A stretch of 20,197 nucleotides of DNA, from positions 1 through 20,197 of IMG/VR virus record IMGVR_UViG_3300025889_001217; one strand, given 5' to 3'. Each line of letters opens with the position of its first letter. Within the stretch, counting starts at the first letter, position 1. The notes beneath the pieces are model-generated. The model was given only the letters and a program-made list of their open reading frames with translations. It searched no databases and had not been told where the DNA came from. Shown piece by piece: positions 14,772 through 20,197 of this stretch. Both the position numbers and the translations under genes were made by a program. Source of the stretch: a virus.

Positions 14772-15156
14772 CGCCGTCAATCTCCACAATCTTTGTCGTT
14801 GGCCCGGTAATGTTGATGCCAATCATACTAGGTTTCTGGCTGTCACTGTTAGGCTCTAACAACCCGCGATGCTTCGCCAATAGCCTCAACGCAGACAATT
14901 TGTCGTGCATCTCAACCTCAATCGTATTGCCAAACTGATTGGGCGTGACCTTGACCTTCTTAATCGAGCGCTTCGCCCGCTCCGACAACTGATCGCTGGG
15001 CGTCAGCGTCACCCGCCCCATATCATCCCACTGGATAACGTCAGTCGCCTCACCGGCACCAATCGCCTCTAACTCTTGCACGACAGCCTCGCGGCGACCC
15101 TCATCGTCAGCCGCGAGCGCCGCCCGCTGCTGCCTAATCGTTAGCTTGTCTGACAC
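14764..15156 (-). CDS. terS: Probable terminase small subunit
   Basis: 130 aa, GTG start at 15156 with CGGAG 7 bases upstream. A charged N-terminal half precedes RAKRSIKKVKVTPNQFG (60-76) and VEMHDKLSALRLLAKHRGLL (81-100), then a short tail. The pattern of basic helix, a strand, and HDK..AL.LL..H.GLL matches the C-terminal part of many phage small terminases, where it follows an HTH DNA-binding region. A clear HTH is not obvious here. Position just before the large terminase supports the call. It overlaps the previous gene by 23 bp. Confidence 0.72.
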   Translation of the reverse strand: MSDKLTIRQQRAALAADDEGRREAVVQELEAIGAGEATDVIQWDDMGRVTLTPSDQLSERAKRSIKKVKVTPNQFGNTIEVEMHDKLSALRLLAKHRGLLEPNSDSQKPSMIGINITGPTTKIVEIDGDG

Positions 15157-15409
15157 TCAAACACTCCGATCCTGTTGCGGCATAACCGGCTATATCAACC
15201 CAGCTATCCTGATGTTCTGGCGTCGCAGCCAGCCTAGCCAGCTTCACGCCAACCATCATCATAGCGACCTGCTCCGGCTCAATCTGTATGCCAAGCAAAG
15301 CCGTCCATATAACGGCGATACGCTCGTGATTTTCCCATATGCTGCCGTAATCCTCACCACGGTCAGCGACAGTGGCCTTGGCGGCGTCGAGTAATTCGTA
15401 TCTGTTCAT
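15134..15409 (-). CDS. DUF6378-like phage protein
   Basis: 91 aa. The string DRGEDYGSIWENHERIAVIW at about 16-35, then VAMMMVGVKLARLAATPEHQ and DSWVDIAGYAATG matches a compact, highly conserved helical phage protein family usually labelled DUF6378 (label from memory). The conserved Asp, Glu and His residues (D21, E26, H28, H66, D68, D72) could form a metal site similar to all-alpha nucleotide pyrophosphohydrolases; that is speculation. The start ATG 15409 has only a distant AGGA, about 11 bases away, so translation may be weak or coupled. Confidence 0.75.
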   Translation of the reverse strand: MNRYELLDAAKATVADRGEDYGSIWENHERIAVIWTALLGIQIEPEQVAMMMVGVKLARLAATPEHQDSWVDIAGYAATGSECLSVRQAND

Positions 15410-15413
15410 TTTT

Positions 15414-15665
15414 TTATAAATCCTGTGATGATATGATGCTTTGAATTTCTGCTTTTGCCATAGCTATTTTTTGCACAAGCATACCCTGTTCTGCACAAAA
15501 GCTGGGGCCAGCCCTGTCATTTATCACAGCATGACAAGTGTTCTTAAAATCTTTTTTAATAGATGCGTATAAAAGATCCAATTCGTGCCTGTTTAATTCC
15601 AAACTCAGCGTTACATTGTCTGCGTCAACATCAACCAATTTTACTTTTCCAAATTTGTAGCTCAT
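15414..15665 (-). CDS. Hypothetical protein, 83 aa
   Basis: I do not recognise this protein. It has an N-terminal beta-like part (YKFGKVKLVDVDADNVTLSL) and helical segments after residue 27, with two Cys (44 and 57) too far apart for a simple zinc ribbon. The start overlaps the previous stop (ATGA) and a GGGAG site lies about 7 bases upstream, so it is likely to be expressed. Surrounding genes are small accessory genes between replication and packaging modules. Confidence 0.65.
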   Translation of the reverse strand: MSYKFGKVKLVDVDADNVTLSLELNRHELDLLYASIKKDFKNTCHAVINDRAGPSFCAEQGMLVQKIAMAKAEIQSIISSQDL

Positions 15666-15826
15666 TCGCTTTCTCCCTTTACATCAATAATCTTTAAGTT
15701 GCAGCCAGTGCATTTATATTCGCGCTTATGCTTATCATCGCGCCGTAACTCGATCAAGCTGCGACAGCGCGGACATTGGCTGTTCGCCAGCTTACGCTCA
15801 AATGAGCCATCGCCCTCATCAATCAT
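15662..15826 (-). CDS. Small zinc-ribbon protein, 54 aa
   Basis: Starts at ATG 15826, which overlaps the previous stop by 8 bp and has GGGAGAGG upstream. An open frame further upstream exists but lies inside the previous gene and lacks support. CPRC (18-21) and CTGC (36-39) around a basic segment RRDDKHKREYK form a zinc ribbon. The size and layout recall Com-type zinc-binding regulators of phages, although I cannot show homology. It is coupled to the next gene by ATGA. Confidence 0.65.
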   Translation of the reverse strand: MIDEGDGSFERKLANSQCPRCRSLIELRRDDKHKREYKCTGCNLKIIDVKGESE

Positions 15827-16067
15827 CGGCCTCTCCCGTTCCCCCACAAGAATAGCACGATGTCCACTGGACGCAACCATAGCCGTCCGGCTCGCGGATG
15901 AAGCCGTTGTCGCAGTCGGTGCAGCGTTTTGGGCAAAAATTTTGTGTGACACCCCCTATCGATAGATGGGAGGGGCGGGGGGCAAGGGGTCGATTTTCCT
16001 GTGTGGTGGGTGTGTCGCCGCCCGCGCCGTACACCGACAAACCAACGTCTAGCTGCTTGTACGTCAT
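15819..16067 (-). CDS. Small cysteine-rich (DnaJ-type zinc finger-like) protein
   Basis: 82 aa. The first half is a Pro/Gly-rich linker. The second half carries CPKRCTDCDNGF (45-56) and CYSCGGTG (71-78), with an extra Cys (65). The last matches the CxxCxGxG unit of DnaJ zinc-binding domains. Its ATG overlaps the upstream stop by 4 bp. The coding DNA for the linker contains a palindrome and a run of four G-tracts on the opposite strand. Function unknown; such mini-fingers usually bind nucleic acid or protein. Confidence 0.65.
   Translation of the reverse strand: MTYKQLDVGLSVYGAGGDTPTTQENRPLAPRPSHLSIGGVTQNFCPKRCTDCDNGFIREPDGYGCVQWTSCYSCGGTGEADD
15952..15989 (+). other. Palindrome plus potential G-quadruplex motif
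   Basis: Plus strand: CCCC at 15952-15955, perfect palindrome CTATCGATAG at 15956-15965, then GGG-A-GGGG-C-GGGGGG-CAA-GGGG at 15968-15989. The last part fits the standard four-tract G-quadruplex rule with loops of one to three bases. It lies on the template strand of the 82-aa gene. It is a compositional outlier relative to its neighbours. Confidence 0.55.
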
Positions 16068-16726
16068 AGCCCCATCCCCACTGCCACATCATAAAGCGAT
16101 GGCACACCAGCCCGGCGCTCGATGGCTCTGTCACAGGTGTTGAGCGTTGCAGCCTCGACATCATCAGCGTTGAAGCCAGCATTCGCCAGCCGCCTCGCGT
16201 GTGCTATCTCATTATCGTACAGCCTGACCTGACCTGTTGCCCGCATGACGGCGCGGATGTAAGCGTTTGCCAGCGGTCTGGCGGCGCTGTCGTCGTGCGT
16301 GTGAGAGTGTGATTGTAAATCCCCCAGACCCCCTATTTCTTTTACGTCGTCGTCGCCCTGATCCTCGCGCAACTGTAACGGCTTGGCACTGTCTACCTCT
16401 TCATATGTTGGCAACGCTTCATCTCCATCCCATAACACTTGATACCTATTGCTCTTCCAGCCTGTCGCTGTCTCTTGATAGTCCTTCGGCTGCAACTGCC
16501 TGACGTACCGCTTGCGCTTCAATACCTTCATAGCATTGTGAATGCTCTGGCGCGATGCAAGCCCTGTCACAGCGCATAACGTCTCCATACTAGGCCAACA
16601 CACACCAGCCGCGTTAGTGTGGATGCACAGCGCCCCTAGCACCCGCAGCTCGCGTTCCTTTAGCTCACGATCATTGATGGCTCGCGATGGCATCACTGAC
16701 CATTTCCTAGAAAGGGATTTCATCAT
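16064..16726 (-). CDS. Winged-helix DNA-binding protein (replication or regulatory)
   Basis: 220 aa. The N-terminal half has a helix-turn-helix of the type found in phage replication initiators and regulators: ELRVLGALCIHTNAAGVCWP (26-45), SMETLCAVTGLASRQSIHNA (46-65), then MKVLKRKRYVRQL. The middle is acidic and His-rich (DLQSHSHTHDD). The C-terminal part (about 150-218) is helical and unassigned. ATG 16726 is preceded by AAAAGGA at good spacing and overlaps the previous gene by 20 bp. Located just after the primase-helicase and coiled-coil genes, it may load helicase or regulate early genes; the data do not choose. Confidence 0.75.
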   Translation of the reverse strand: MMKSLSRKWSVMPSRAINDRELKERELRVLGALCIHTNAAGVCWPSMETLCAVTGLASRQSIHNAMKVLKRKRYVRQLQPKDYQETATGWKSNRYQVLWDGDEALPTYEEVDSAKPLQLREDQGDDDVKEIGGLGDLQSHSHTHDDSAARPLANAYIRAVMRATGQVRLYDNEIAHARRLANAGFNADDVEAATLNTCDRAIERRAGVPSLYDVAVGMGL

Positions 16727-17261
16727 TCAATTCCTTTTCAAGTTTCGTTTTCACCTTTTCAACAGTAGCACCGGCGAACACAGCCTTGACAGCATCAACT
16801 GCCTTGCTCTCATCCCACGCTGCCAGCAACCTGCCGATCTCATCAACGCTGTAGACCAACATCTCGCGGTTGTCGCGCTTAACGCGGCTCACCTCGTAAT
16901 CATTTGGCACGATAGCCAACACACGGCCATCAGGCATCTTGCCCTCGATCCACTCGCCATTGAGCGGCTGCACACCAGCAGCGATTGCCGCCTGCTCAAG
17001 CGCTGCCACCCCGCGCAATGTCACGTCAACCTGATGCTCAACATCTTCCATCCTATCTATCGCAGCATTGAGCTTATCCATCTGAGCCTCAAAGCGATCT
17101 CTCAGATTACCACCCACTACCCAGATCAAACGATCCACCCCCCACTTGCGTTCAACCTCACTGACGCGATCATCGTAGCGATGCAGCGCATCCTGCATCC
17201 GACGCATCGCACCCTGATTAGGCGCATAGTGTTGCTTGCTTGGTTTTCTAACTCTTGCCAT
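16707..17261 (-). CDS. Coiled-coil protein with SSB-like C-terminal tip
   Basis: 184 aa, not a family I recognise. It has a basic N terminus (ARVRKPSKQH), helical coiled-coil segments (about 20-40 and 55-95), a beta-like central part (GEWIEGKMPDGRVLAIVPND, 102-121) and a C-terminal helix. It ends in NDEIPF, very close to the acidic DDDIPF tip of bacterial SSB that recruits repair and replication enzymes. GGGGAA upstream of ATG 17261 supports the start. It lies between the primase-helicase and a winged-helix protein, so a replication accessory role is plausible. Confidence 0.75.
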   Translation of the reverse strand: MARVRKPSKQHYAPNQGAMRRMQDALHRYDDRVSEVERKWGVDRLIWVVGGNLRDRFEAQMDKLNAAIDRMEDVEHQVDVTLRGVAALEQAAIAAGVQPLNGEWIEGKMPDGRVLAIVPNDYEVSRVKRDNREMLVYSVDEIGRLLAAWDESKAVDAVKAVFAGATVEKVKTKLEKELNDEIPF

Positions 17262-17264
17262 TAC

Positions 17265-17384
17265 CTATTCCCCTATGCCGAGGACTATGAGAAAGAGATC
17301 CCCTATAGTGGGGATCTCATCTCCGTCATATCCGGTCATCAGTCCGATCACTATGAGATTGCTATGAGATTTAACCTTTCTCAT
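17265..17384 (-). CDS. Possible 39-aa coupled small protein
   Basis: ATG 17384 overlaps the primase-helicase stop by ATGA, and a GGGGAG site lies 8 bases upstream inside that gene. The frame runs 39 codons to TAG 17265, three bases before the next start. The product has two short hydrophobic stretches (NLIVIGLMTG at 9-18 and LFLIVLGIG at 30-38) around an acidic turn. It fills the only gap between two genes and uses the same coupling style as the rest of the window. The same DNA also forms an inverted repeat, so it might instead be a regulatory region that happens to be open. Confidence 0.5.
   Translation of the reverse strand: MRKVKSHSNLIVIGLMTGYDGDEIPTIGDLFLIVLGIGE
17295..17318 (-). promoter_or_regulatory. 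Perfect inverted repeat with T7-type promoter-like core
   Basis: GAGATCCCC, ACTATA, GGGGATCTC on the minus strand form 9-bp perfect arms with a 6-base loop. Within it CACTATAGGG (17309 to 17300) equals the -7 to +3 part of T7 and K11 phage promoters; the upstream specificity part does not match T7. It could be a phage RNA polymerase promoter, an operator, or a weak hairpin terminator (only TTTCTC follows). Confidence 0.35.
17351..17370. repeat. Direct repeat CTATGAGAT, 11-bp period
   Basis: CTATGAGAT occurs at 17351-17359 and 17362-17370, one helical turn apart. The shorter form CTATGAGA also occurs at 17284-17291 on the other side of the inverted repeat. Spacing of one turn fits a protein-binding operator. 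Confidence 0.45.
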
Positions 17385-19192
17385 CTCACATTCTCCCCTA
17401 ACTCTTTGTTAATCCACACTTTCCCCCCATCAATAATCACAACGCCCTTTAATTGCAGTGCCGCGCGGTCATCTGAGCGCTTTCTGGACGTGAAATCGTC
17501 GCATTTTTGCTTGTGCAAATCCTTCCAACGATCCAGCGACATCTGCTGCACACCGGCATCAATGAGGCCATTCTGCAACGCTTGAAGCGCCAGCAATTGA
17601 CCCGGCGTCAGCTTTGCCCCGCGCTTCTTGTCGGCCATTTCGACTGGCAATAGCACTGCGCTGCTGTCGTCAATGAGAGCCACCGGCGTTAGCTCATACT
17701 GCTCATCAGCTATTGGCTCTGCATCTTTTTGTTTTTCCATCTTGAGCGTCACACGCCCCTCACTGCTCGACAGCGCCAACACAGTGTCTGACAGACCCAT
17801 CAGGCTGCTGCTGCCCCTCATGCCCCTCGCGGCGTCCTTGCCAGAGTGATGCACGGCCAGCACGGCGCAGTCAGCGTGGCGCTGTATAACACCGCACATC
17901 TCACCAAACTGCCCCATAGCCGTCGCGTCATTCTCATCTGAGCCGGTGCTGGCTAGTGTCCGAGCCACAGTGTCAATCACAATAAGGCTAAACTCTTGCT
18001 TGAAATTGTCGATGGTGCGTATCAGCTTGTCGAGTTCTTGCTGGTCAAGCAGCTTGACAGCCATTGGCAAGACGTAGAACGGCGCGTCGCCGTAACGGTC
18101 ATAGTGCGCCTGCCACGCTCGGACGCGCTTGCCAAGGCCGCCAACGCCTTCCGCCGCTAGGTACAGCACAGCGTTTTGCTTTGTTTGCCTGCCGTGCCAC
18201 TCTCTGCCATAGGCAATAGACAACGCCCAATCAATTGACATGAACGACTTACCAATGCCCGGCGCACCGTACAGCACAGCAAAGCCGTGGCGCGTTAGGA
18301 TGCCATCCAGCAACCACTCGACCGGCGGCATATTCTTGAGGTAATCGAGGTTGTACGTCTCAAACACGTCAGGCTTTGGCTCTGGCGCTACCTCAACCAC
18401 CGGCGTTTGCTTGGCTAAGGCCAGCAACGCCGCCTTGTCACCGCCAGCTTGCAGCCAATCGGCCACGTCACCCTTTGGCGGCAGGTTCGGCAGGTCGAGG
18501 CGCTTGATCTTGCCCACCGTGCCGTACAGCGCCGCTATCACTGTGTCTGCGTGTGCCTGACCAGCCTCGTCATTGTCTGGCAGCACTACGACATTGCGCC
18601 CCTCGAAATACTGCGCAAGCTCCGGCTTCCAATTCTTTGACCCGCCACTGTTGGTCGTGGCGATCAGGCCAAGCTCAATCAACGCATCGGCGCATTTTTC
18701 GCCCTCAACAATAAACACCGGCGCTTGTGGGTTAGTAATGATGGCCGGTAGATTATATGGCAGGGCTTCAATGTCCTTGATGCTGTTGATCCAGCCACCC
18801 CTGTCATCAGGCCGACGCTGCCGGAAGGTCTTTGGGTTATCGAACCGCAACACCTGATAGGCTAGTACGCCGTCAGCATTATAATAATCGTAAGAACGTG
18901 CGAGGCTCGGCACGACTGGCAGGCTCTTTTGCTGCTGTCTGCTGATGCCGAACTTACGCTCAAGCACGTCGGGGATGTTGCCATTGATGCTTGCTGGCTC
19001 GTTTGCCTTTACCAATGCCACAACGCCACCGCTTTCGCCTGTCTCAAAATCTGTCCAAACCCCTTTACGCAGGCAAACCGACTTGCTGCCATTGTTTCCA
19101 AAGCGCAACTCTGTGCCTTTCGACAGGCGCGGGTTCGGCTCACCCCAATAGTGCCTCGCCACCTGTTCAATATATGCTGCTATGTTCGTCAT
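17381..19192 (-). CDS. Primase-helicase (Toprim plus RecA-like ATPase)
   Basis: 603 aa from ATG 19192, which has GGGG 7 bases upstream; longer frames run into the structured leader and are unlikely. The N-terminal 100 residues resemble the primase-type zinc-domain remnant without Cys pairs (GVWTDFETGESGGVVALVK). The Toprim region shows VFIVEGEK at 159-166 and VVVLPDND at 201-208 with the catalytic Glu and Asp residues. The RecA-like/RepA-type helicase part has Walker A GAPGIGKS at 309-316, Walker B SLIVIDT at 402-408 and VLAVHHSG at 444-451. The C terminus (about 525-603) may be a winged helix. It should unwind and prime the phage fork. It follows an SSB-like gene across a structured gap and ends in ATGA with the next ORF. 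Confidence 0.9.
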   Translation of the reverse strand: MTNIAAYIEQVARHYWGEPNPRLSKGTELRFGNNGSKSVCLRKGVWTDFETGESGGVVALVKANEPASINGNIPDVLERKFGISRQQQKSLPVVPSLARSYDYYNADGVLAYQVLRFDNPKTFRQRRPDDRGGWINSIKDIEALPYNLPAIITNPQAPVFIVEGEKCADALIELGLIATTNSGGSKNWKPELAQYFEGRNVVVLPDNDEAGQAHADTVIAALYGTVGKIKRLDLPNLPPKGDVADWLQAGGDKAALLALAKQTPVVEVAPEPKPDVFETYNLDYLKNMPPVEWLLDGILTRHGFAVLYGAPGIGKSFMSIDWALSIAYGREWHGRQTKQNAVLYLAAEGVGGLGKRVRAWQAHYDRYGDAPFYVLPMAVKLLDQQELDKLIRTIDNFKQEFSLIVIDTVARTLASTGSDENDATAMGQFGEMCGVIQRHADCAVLAVHHSGKDAARGMRGSSSLMGLSDTVLALSSSEGRVTLKMEKQKDAEPIADEQYELTPVALIDDSSAVLLPVEMADKKRGAKLTPGQLLALQALQNGLIDAGVQQMSLDRWKDLHKQKCDDFTSRKRSDDRAALQLKGVVIIDGGKVWINKELGENVR

Positions 19193-19205
19193 ATCATTAC
19201 CCCAA

Positions 19206-19266
19206 TCCCTTGACCCCTTTAAAGCGTGACCGGCGACGGTCAAGGGAGGAACCCGCCGCCGGTCAC
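19206..19266 (-). promoter_or_regulatory. H-type pseudoknot-like leader of the primase-helicase gene
   Basis: On the minus-strand RNA, stem 1 pairs 19266-19255 with 19237-19226 (12 bp, one G-U; core GUGACCGGCG/CGCCGGUCAC). The loop of stem 1 holds UCCCUUGACC (19247-19238), which is perfectly complementary to GGUCAAGGGA downstream (19215-19206). The two helices interlock as a classical H-type pseudoknot, with loops of 7, 0 and 10 bases. It ends two bases before the GGGG ribosome site of the helicase gene. No U-tract follows, so it is not an ordinary terminator. Confidence 0.55.
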
Positions 19267-19274
19267 TACCGCCG

Positions 19275-19904
19275 CTAAAACAAATCAGCGCCCTCGACAA
19301 CTGAAGGGGTTGCAGCAATCGGGGCTGCTACAGCGGCGGGTTCTGGGGCAGCTTCTGCCTTATCTAAGCCAGCGGGGCGATCAACCCAGCCAGCAATCGA
19401 CCATTTAGGCGAGCGGAACGTCTGCGTTCCCTGCGCCTTAGTCTCGATCTGGATGCGATCAGAGCCGGTGATCTCAATGACCGGCACCTTGCCGGGGTTG
19501 TCGGCCTTACCAGCCAGATACGCATCGTGCAAATCATTCATCTGATTACGCACGATCTTGCTGCTGCTGCTCATCTCGCGCAGGCCGATCTCTTTGTTGT
19601 ACATCCTGATGCGGAAGCCTTCCTTGTGTTCATCAGAGGGCTTGACCGGCATCGGCTCGCCAACCTTGACAAAGCGAAAATCAGGGCCAGTCGTTGTAAA
19701 GGCGATAAACCCAACCTCGATTGCGTCCATATCCATAACCACTTTAAAAGGCAAATCCATTTCGGTTTCGCTCTTTTCCCAGTGGCCGTCTGCCCCTTGG
19801 TGCCGGTCTTGGCGCACGAATGAGCCATCCTTTGCACTGAATTTCATAATAGGTAGGAAATCCCCACCGCCTGATGATGTAGTCTCTTGAAAACCTAAAG
19901 CCAT
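19275..19904 (-). CDS. Putative ssDNA-binding protein
   Basis: 209 aa from ATG 19904, chosen because GGAG lies 6 bases upstream; ATG 19916 would add four residues and itself overlaps that site. The protein begins MALGFQETTSSGGGDFLPIM, then has beta-rich parts including IEVGFIAFTTTGPDFRFVKV, EGFRIRMYNKEIGLREMSSS and GKVPVIEITGS. It continues with WSIAGWVDRP, an Ala/Pro-rich flexible tail and GADLF at the end. I recognise the pattern from alphaproteobacterial phages, where it lies beside replication or recombination genes and is taken as an OB-fold ssDNA-binding protein. The flexible tail ending in an acidic-aromatic tip fits that role. The function is inferred. Confidence 0.65.
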   Translation of the reverse strand: MALGFQETTSSGGGDFLPIMKFSAKDGSFVRQDRHQGADGHWEKSETEMDLPFKVVMDMDAIEVGFIAFTTTGPDFRFVKVGEPMPVKPSDEHKEGFRIRMYNKEIGLREMSSSSKIVRNQMNDLHDAYLAGKADNPGKVPVIEITGSDRIQIETKAQGTQTFRSPKWSIAGWVDRPAGLDKAEAAPEPAAVAAPIAATPSVVEGADLF

Positions 19905-19928
19905 CTTTTTCTCCATTTAACTTTAGAA

Positions 19929-20197
19929 CTACCGCACGACCAGTGCGGCTTGGATCGGGAAATAGGCACAGATATCCGCGTCTTGGCTATCGCCTCTGTC
20001 GCTTCTGCCACCCTTCCCCAATGTGTAATCGCCCGCGAAATCGAACCGGGCGATATTATCCTTATAAACATTCAGCAGATACGCTGGCAAGCCTGTGTGC
20101 TGCGTCAGCGTCCTCGCTTGTATAACTTTTGACAGGCTAACCATCGCTGTGTCGTACTGCAACAGCCGCACATTACGATGCTTCACCTCAATAAATG
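19929..20197 (-). CDS. C-terminal part of a PD-(D/E)XK-type nuclease (cut by right edge)
   Basis: The frame stays open to the last base, so the gene begins beyond the window; a GTG at 20186 is not the true start. The first visible residues are FIEVKHRN, the hydrophobic-E-x-K strand of PD-(D/E)XK nucleases. Next come a helix (RLLQYDTAMVSLSKVIQART), a GLPAYLLNVYKDNIARFDF strand pair and an RSDRGDSQDADICAYFPI segment. The layout suits a Holliday-junction resolvase or similar structure-specific nuclease of the replication module. The upstream catalytic Asp is not visible here. The SSB-like gene starts 24 bases after its stop. Confidence 0.7.
   Translation of the reverse strand, partial: FIEVKHRNVRLLQYDTAMVSLSKVIQARTLTQHTGLPAYLLNVYKDNIARFDFAGDYTLGKGGRSDRGDSQDADICAYFPIQAALVVR

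Noticed and set aside
14772-14822. TTG-started extension of the 69-aa zinc-ribbon gene
   Set aside because: It needs a rare start and a 59-bp overlap with the small terminase; ATG 14771 fits the coupling pattern.
15827-15952. Upstream extension of the 54-aa zinc-ribbon gene to 96 aa
   Set aside because: The extra part lies inside the preceding gene and is Ala/Ser/Thr-rich shadow sequence; ATG 15826 has GGGAGAGG upstream and a typical 8-bp overlap.
15952-17306. Four copies of ATAGGGG on the minus strand near 15953, 16330, 17270 and 17300 as a repeated promoter family
   Set aside because: Only the 17300 copy is preceded by CACT; one is simply the ribosome site of a gene and two lie inside genes without shared flanks.
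16542-17585. A 347-codon open frame on the plus strand, the longest on that strand
   Set aside because: It lies opposite four well-supported minus-strand genes with ribosome sites and stop/start overlaps, and its product is Ser/His/Leu-rich low-complexity sequence without recognisable domains.
19193-19318. N-terminal 42-residue extension of the primase-helicase
   Set aside because: The added codons translate the structured gap and the end of the SSB-like gene; ATG 19192 has a proper ribosome site and begins a sensible protein.

Overview
This window is part of the genome of a tailed bacteriophage with a short, T7-type tail (podovirus architecture). Every gene I can support reads on the minus strand, so transcription runs from right (20197) to left (1). 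Portal, scaffold, coat, tail tubular A/B and internal virion proteins appear in the order typical of T7-like phages. The small-protein families around the portal and the form of the SSB-like and primase-helicase genes are ones I associate with phages of marine Alphaproteobacteria. That host assignment is inference; nothing here identifies the species. No integrase, repressor module, tRNA, CRISPR or insertion sequence is visible.

Replication end (20197 to about 15400): a PD-(D/E)XK-type nuclease (cut by the window edge), an ssDNA-binding-like protein, a Toprim plus RecA-like primase-helicase, a 39-aa coupled ORF, a coiled-coil protein with an SSB-like C-terminal tip, a winged-helix protein, and several small zinc-ribbon or hypothetical proteins. 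Two regulatory-looking structures sit here. One is an H-type pseudoknot-like element between the SSB-like and helicase genes. The other is a perfect inverted repeat carrying a T7-RNA-polymerase-promoter-like core.

Packaging and head module (about 15400 to 7257): a DUF6378-like protein, the likely small terminase, a zinc ribbon, large terminase, a T7 gp13-like acyltransferase-fold protein, three tandem paralogous small proteins (possibly gp7.3-like), a chain of very short basic ORFs linked by stop/start overlaps, a DUF6321-like protein, portal, a Bbp19-like protein, scaffold, major coat protein and a small coat-adjacent protein. A strong intrinsic terminator lies just before the coat gene, with a near-consensus sigma-70 promoter whose -35 lies inside the terminator hairpin. 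This would give the coat gene its own transcript.

Tail and internal core module (7205 to 1): tail tubular proteins A and B, a gp14-like protein, a large charged internal protein, a virion protein ending in an ADP-ribosyltransferase-like domain, and the start of another protein running off the left edge. The genes are packed with 1-23 bp overlaps or gaps of a few bases almost everywhere, so translational coupling is likely to dominate. The exceptions are the structured gaps before the helicase, the coat gene and the tail tubular A gene.
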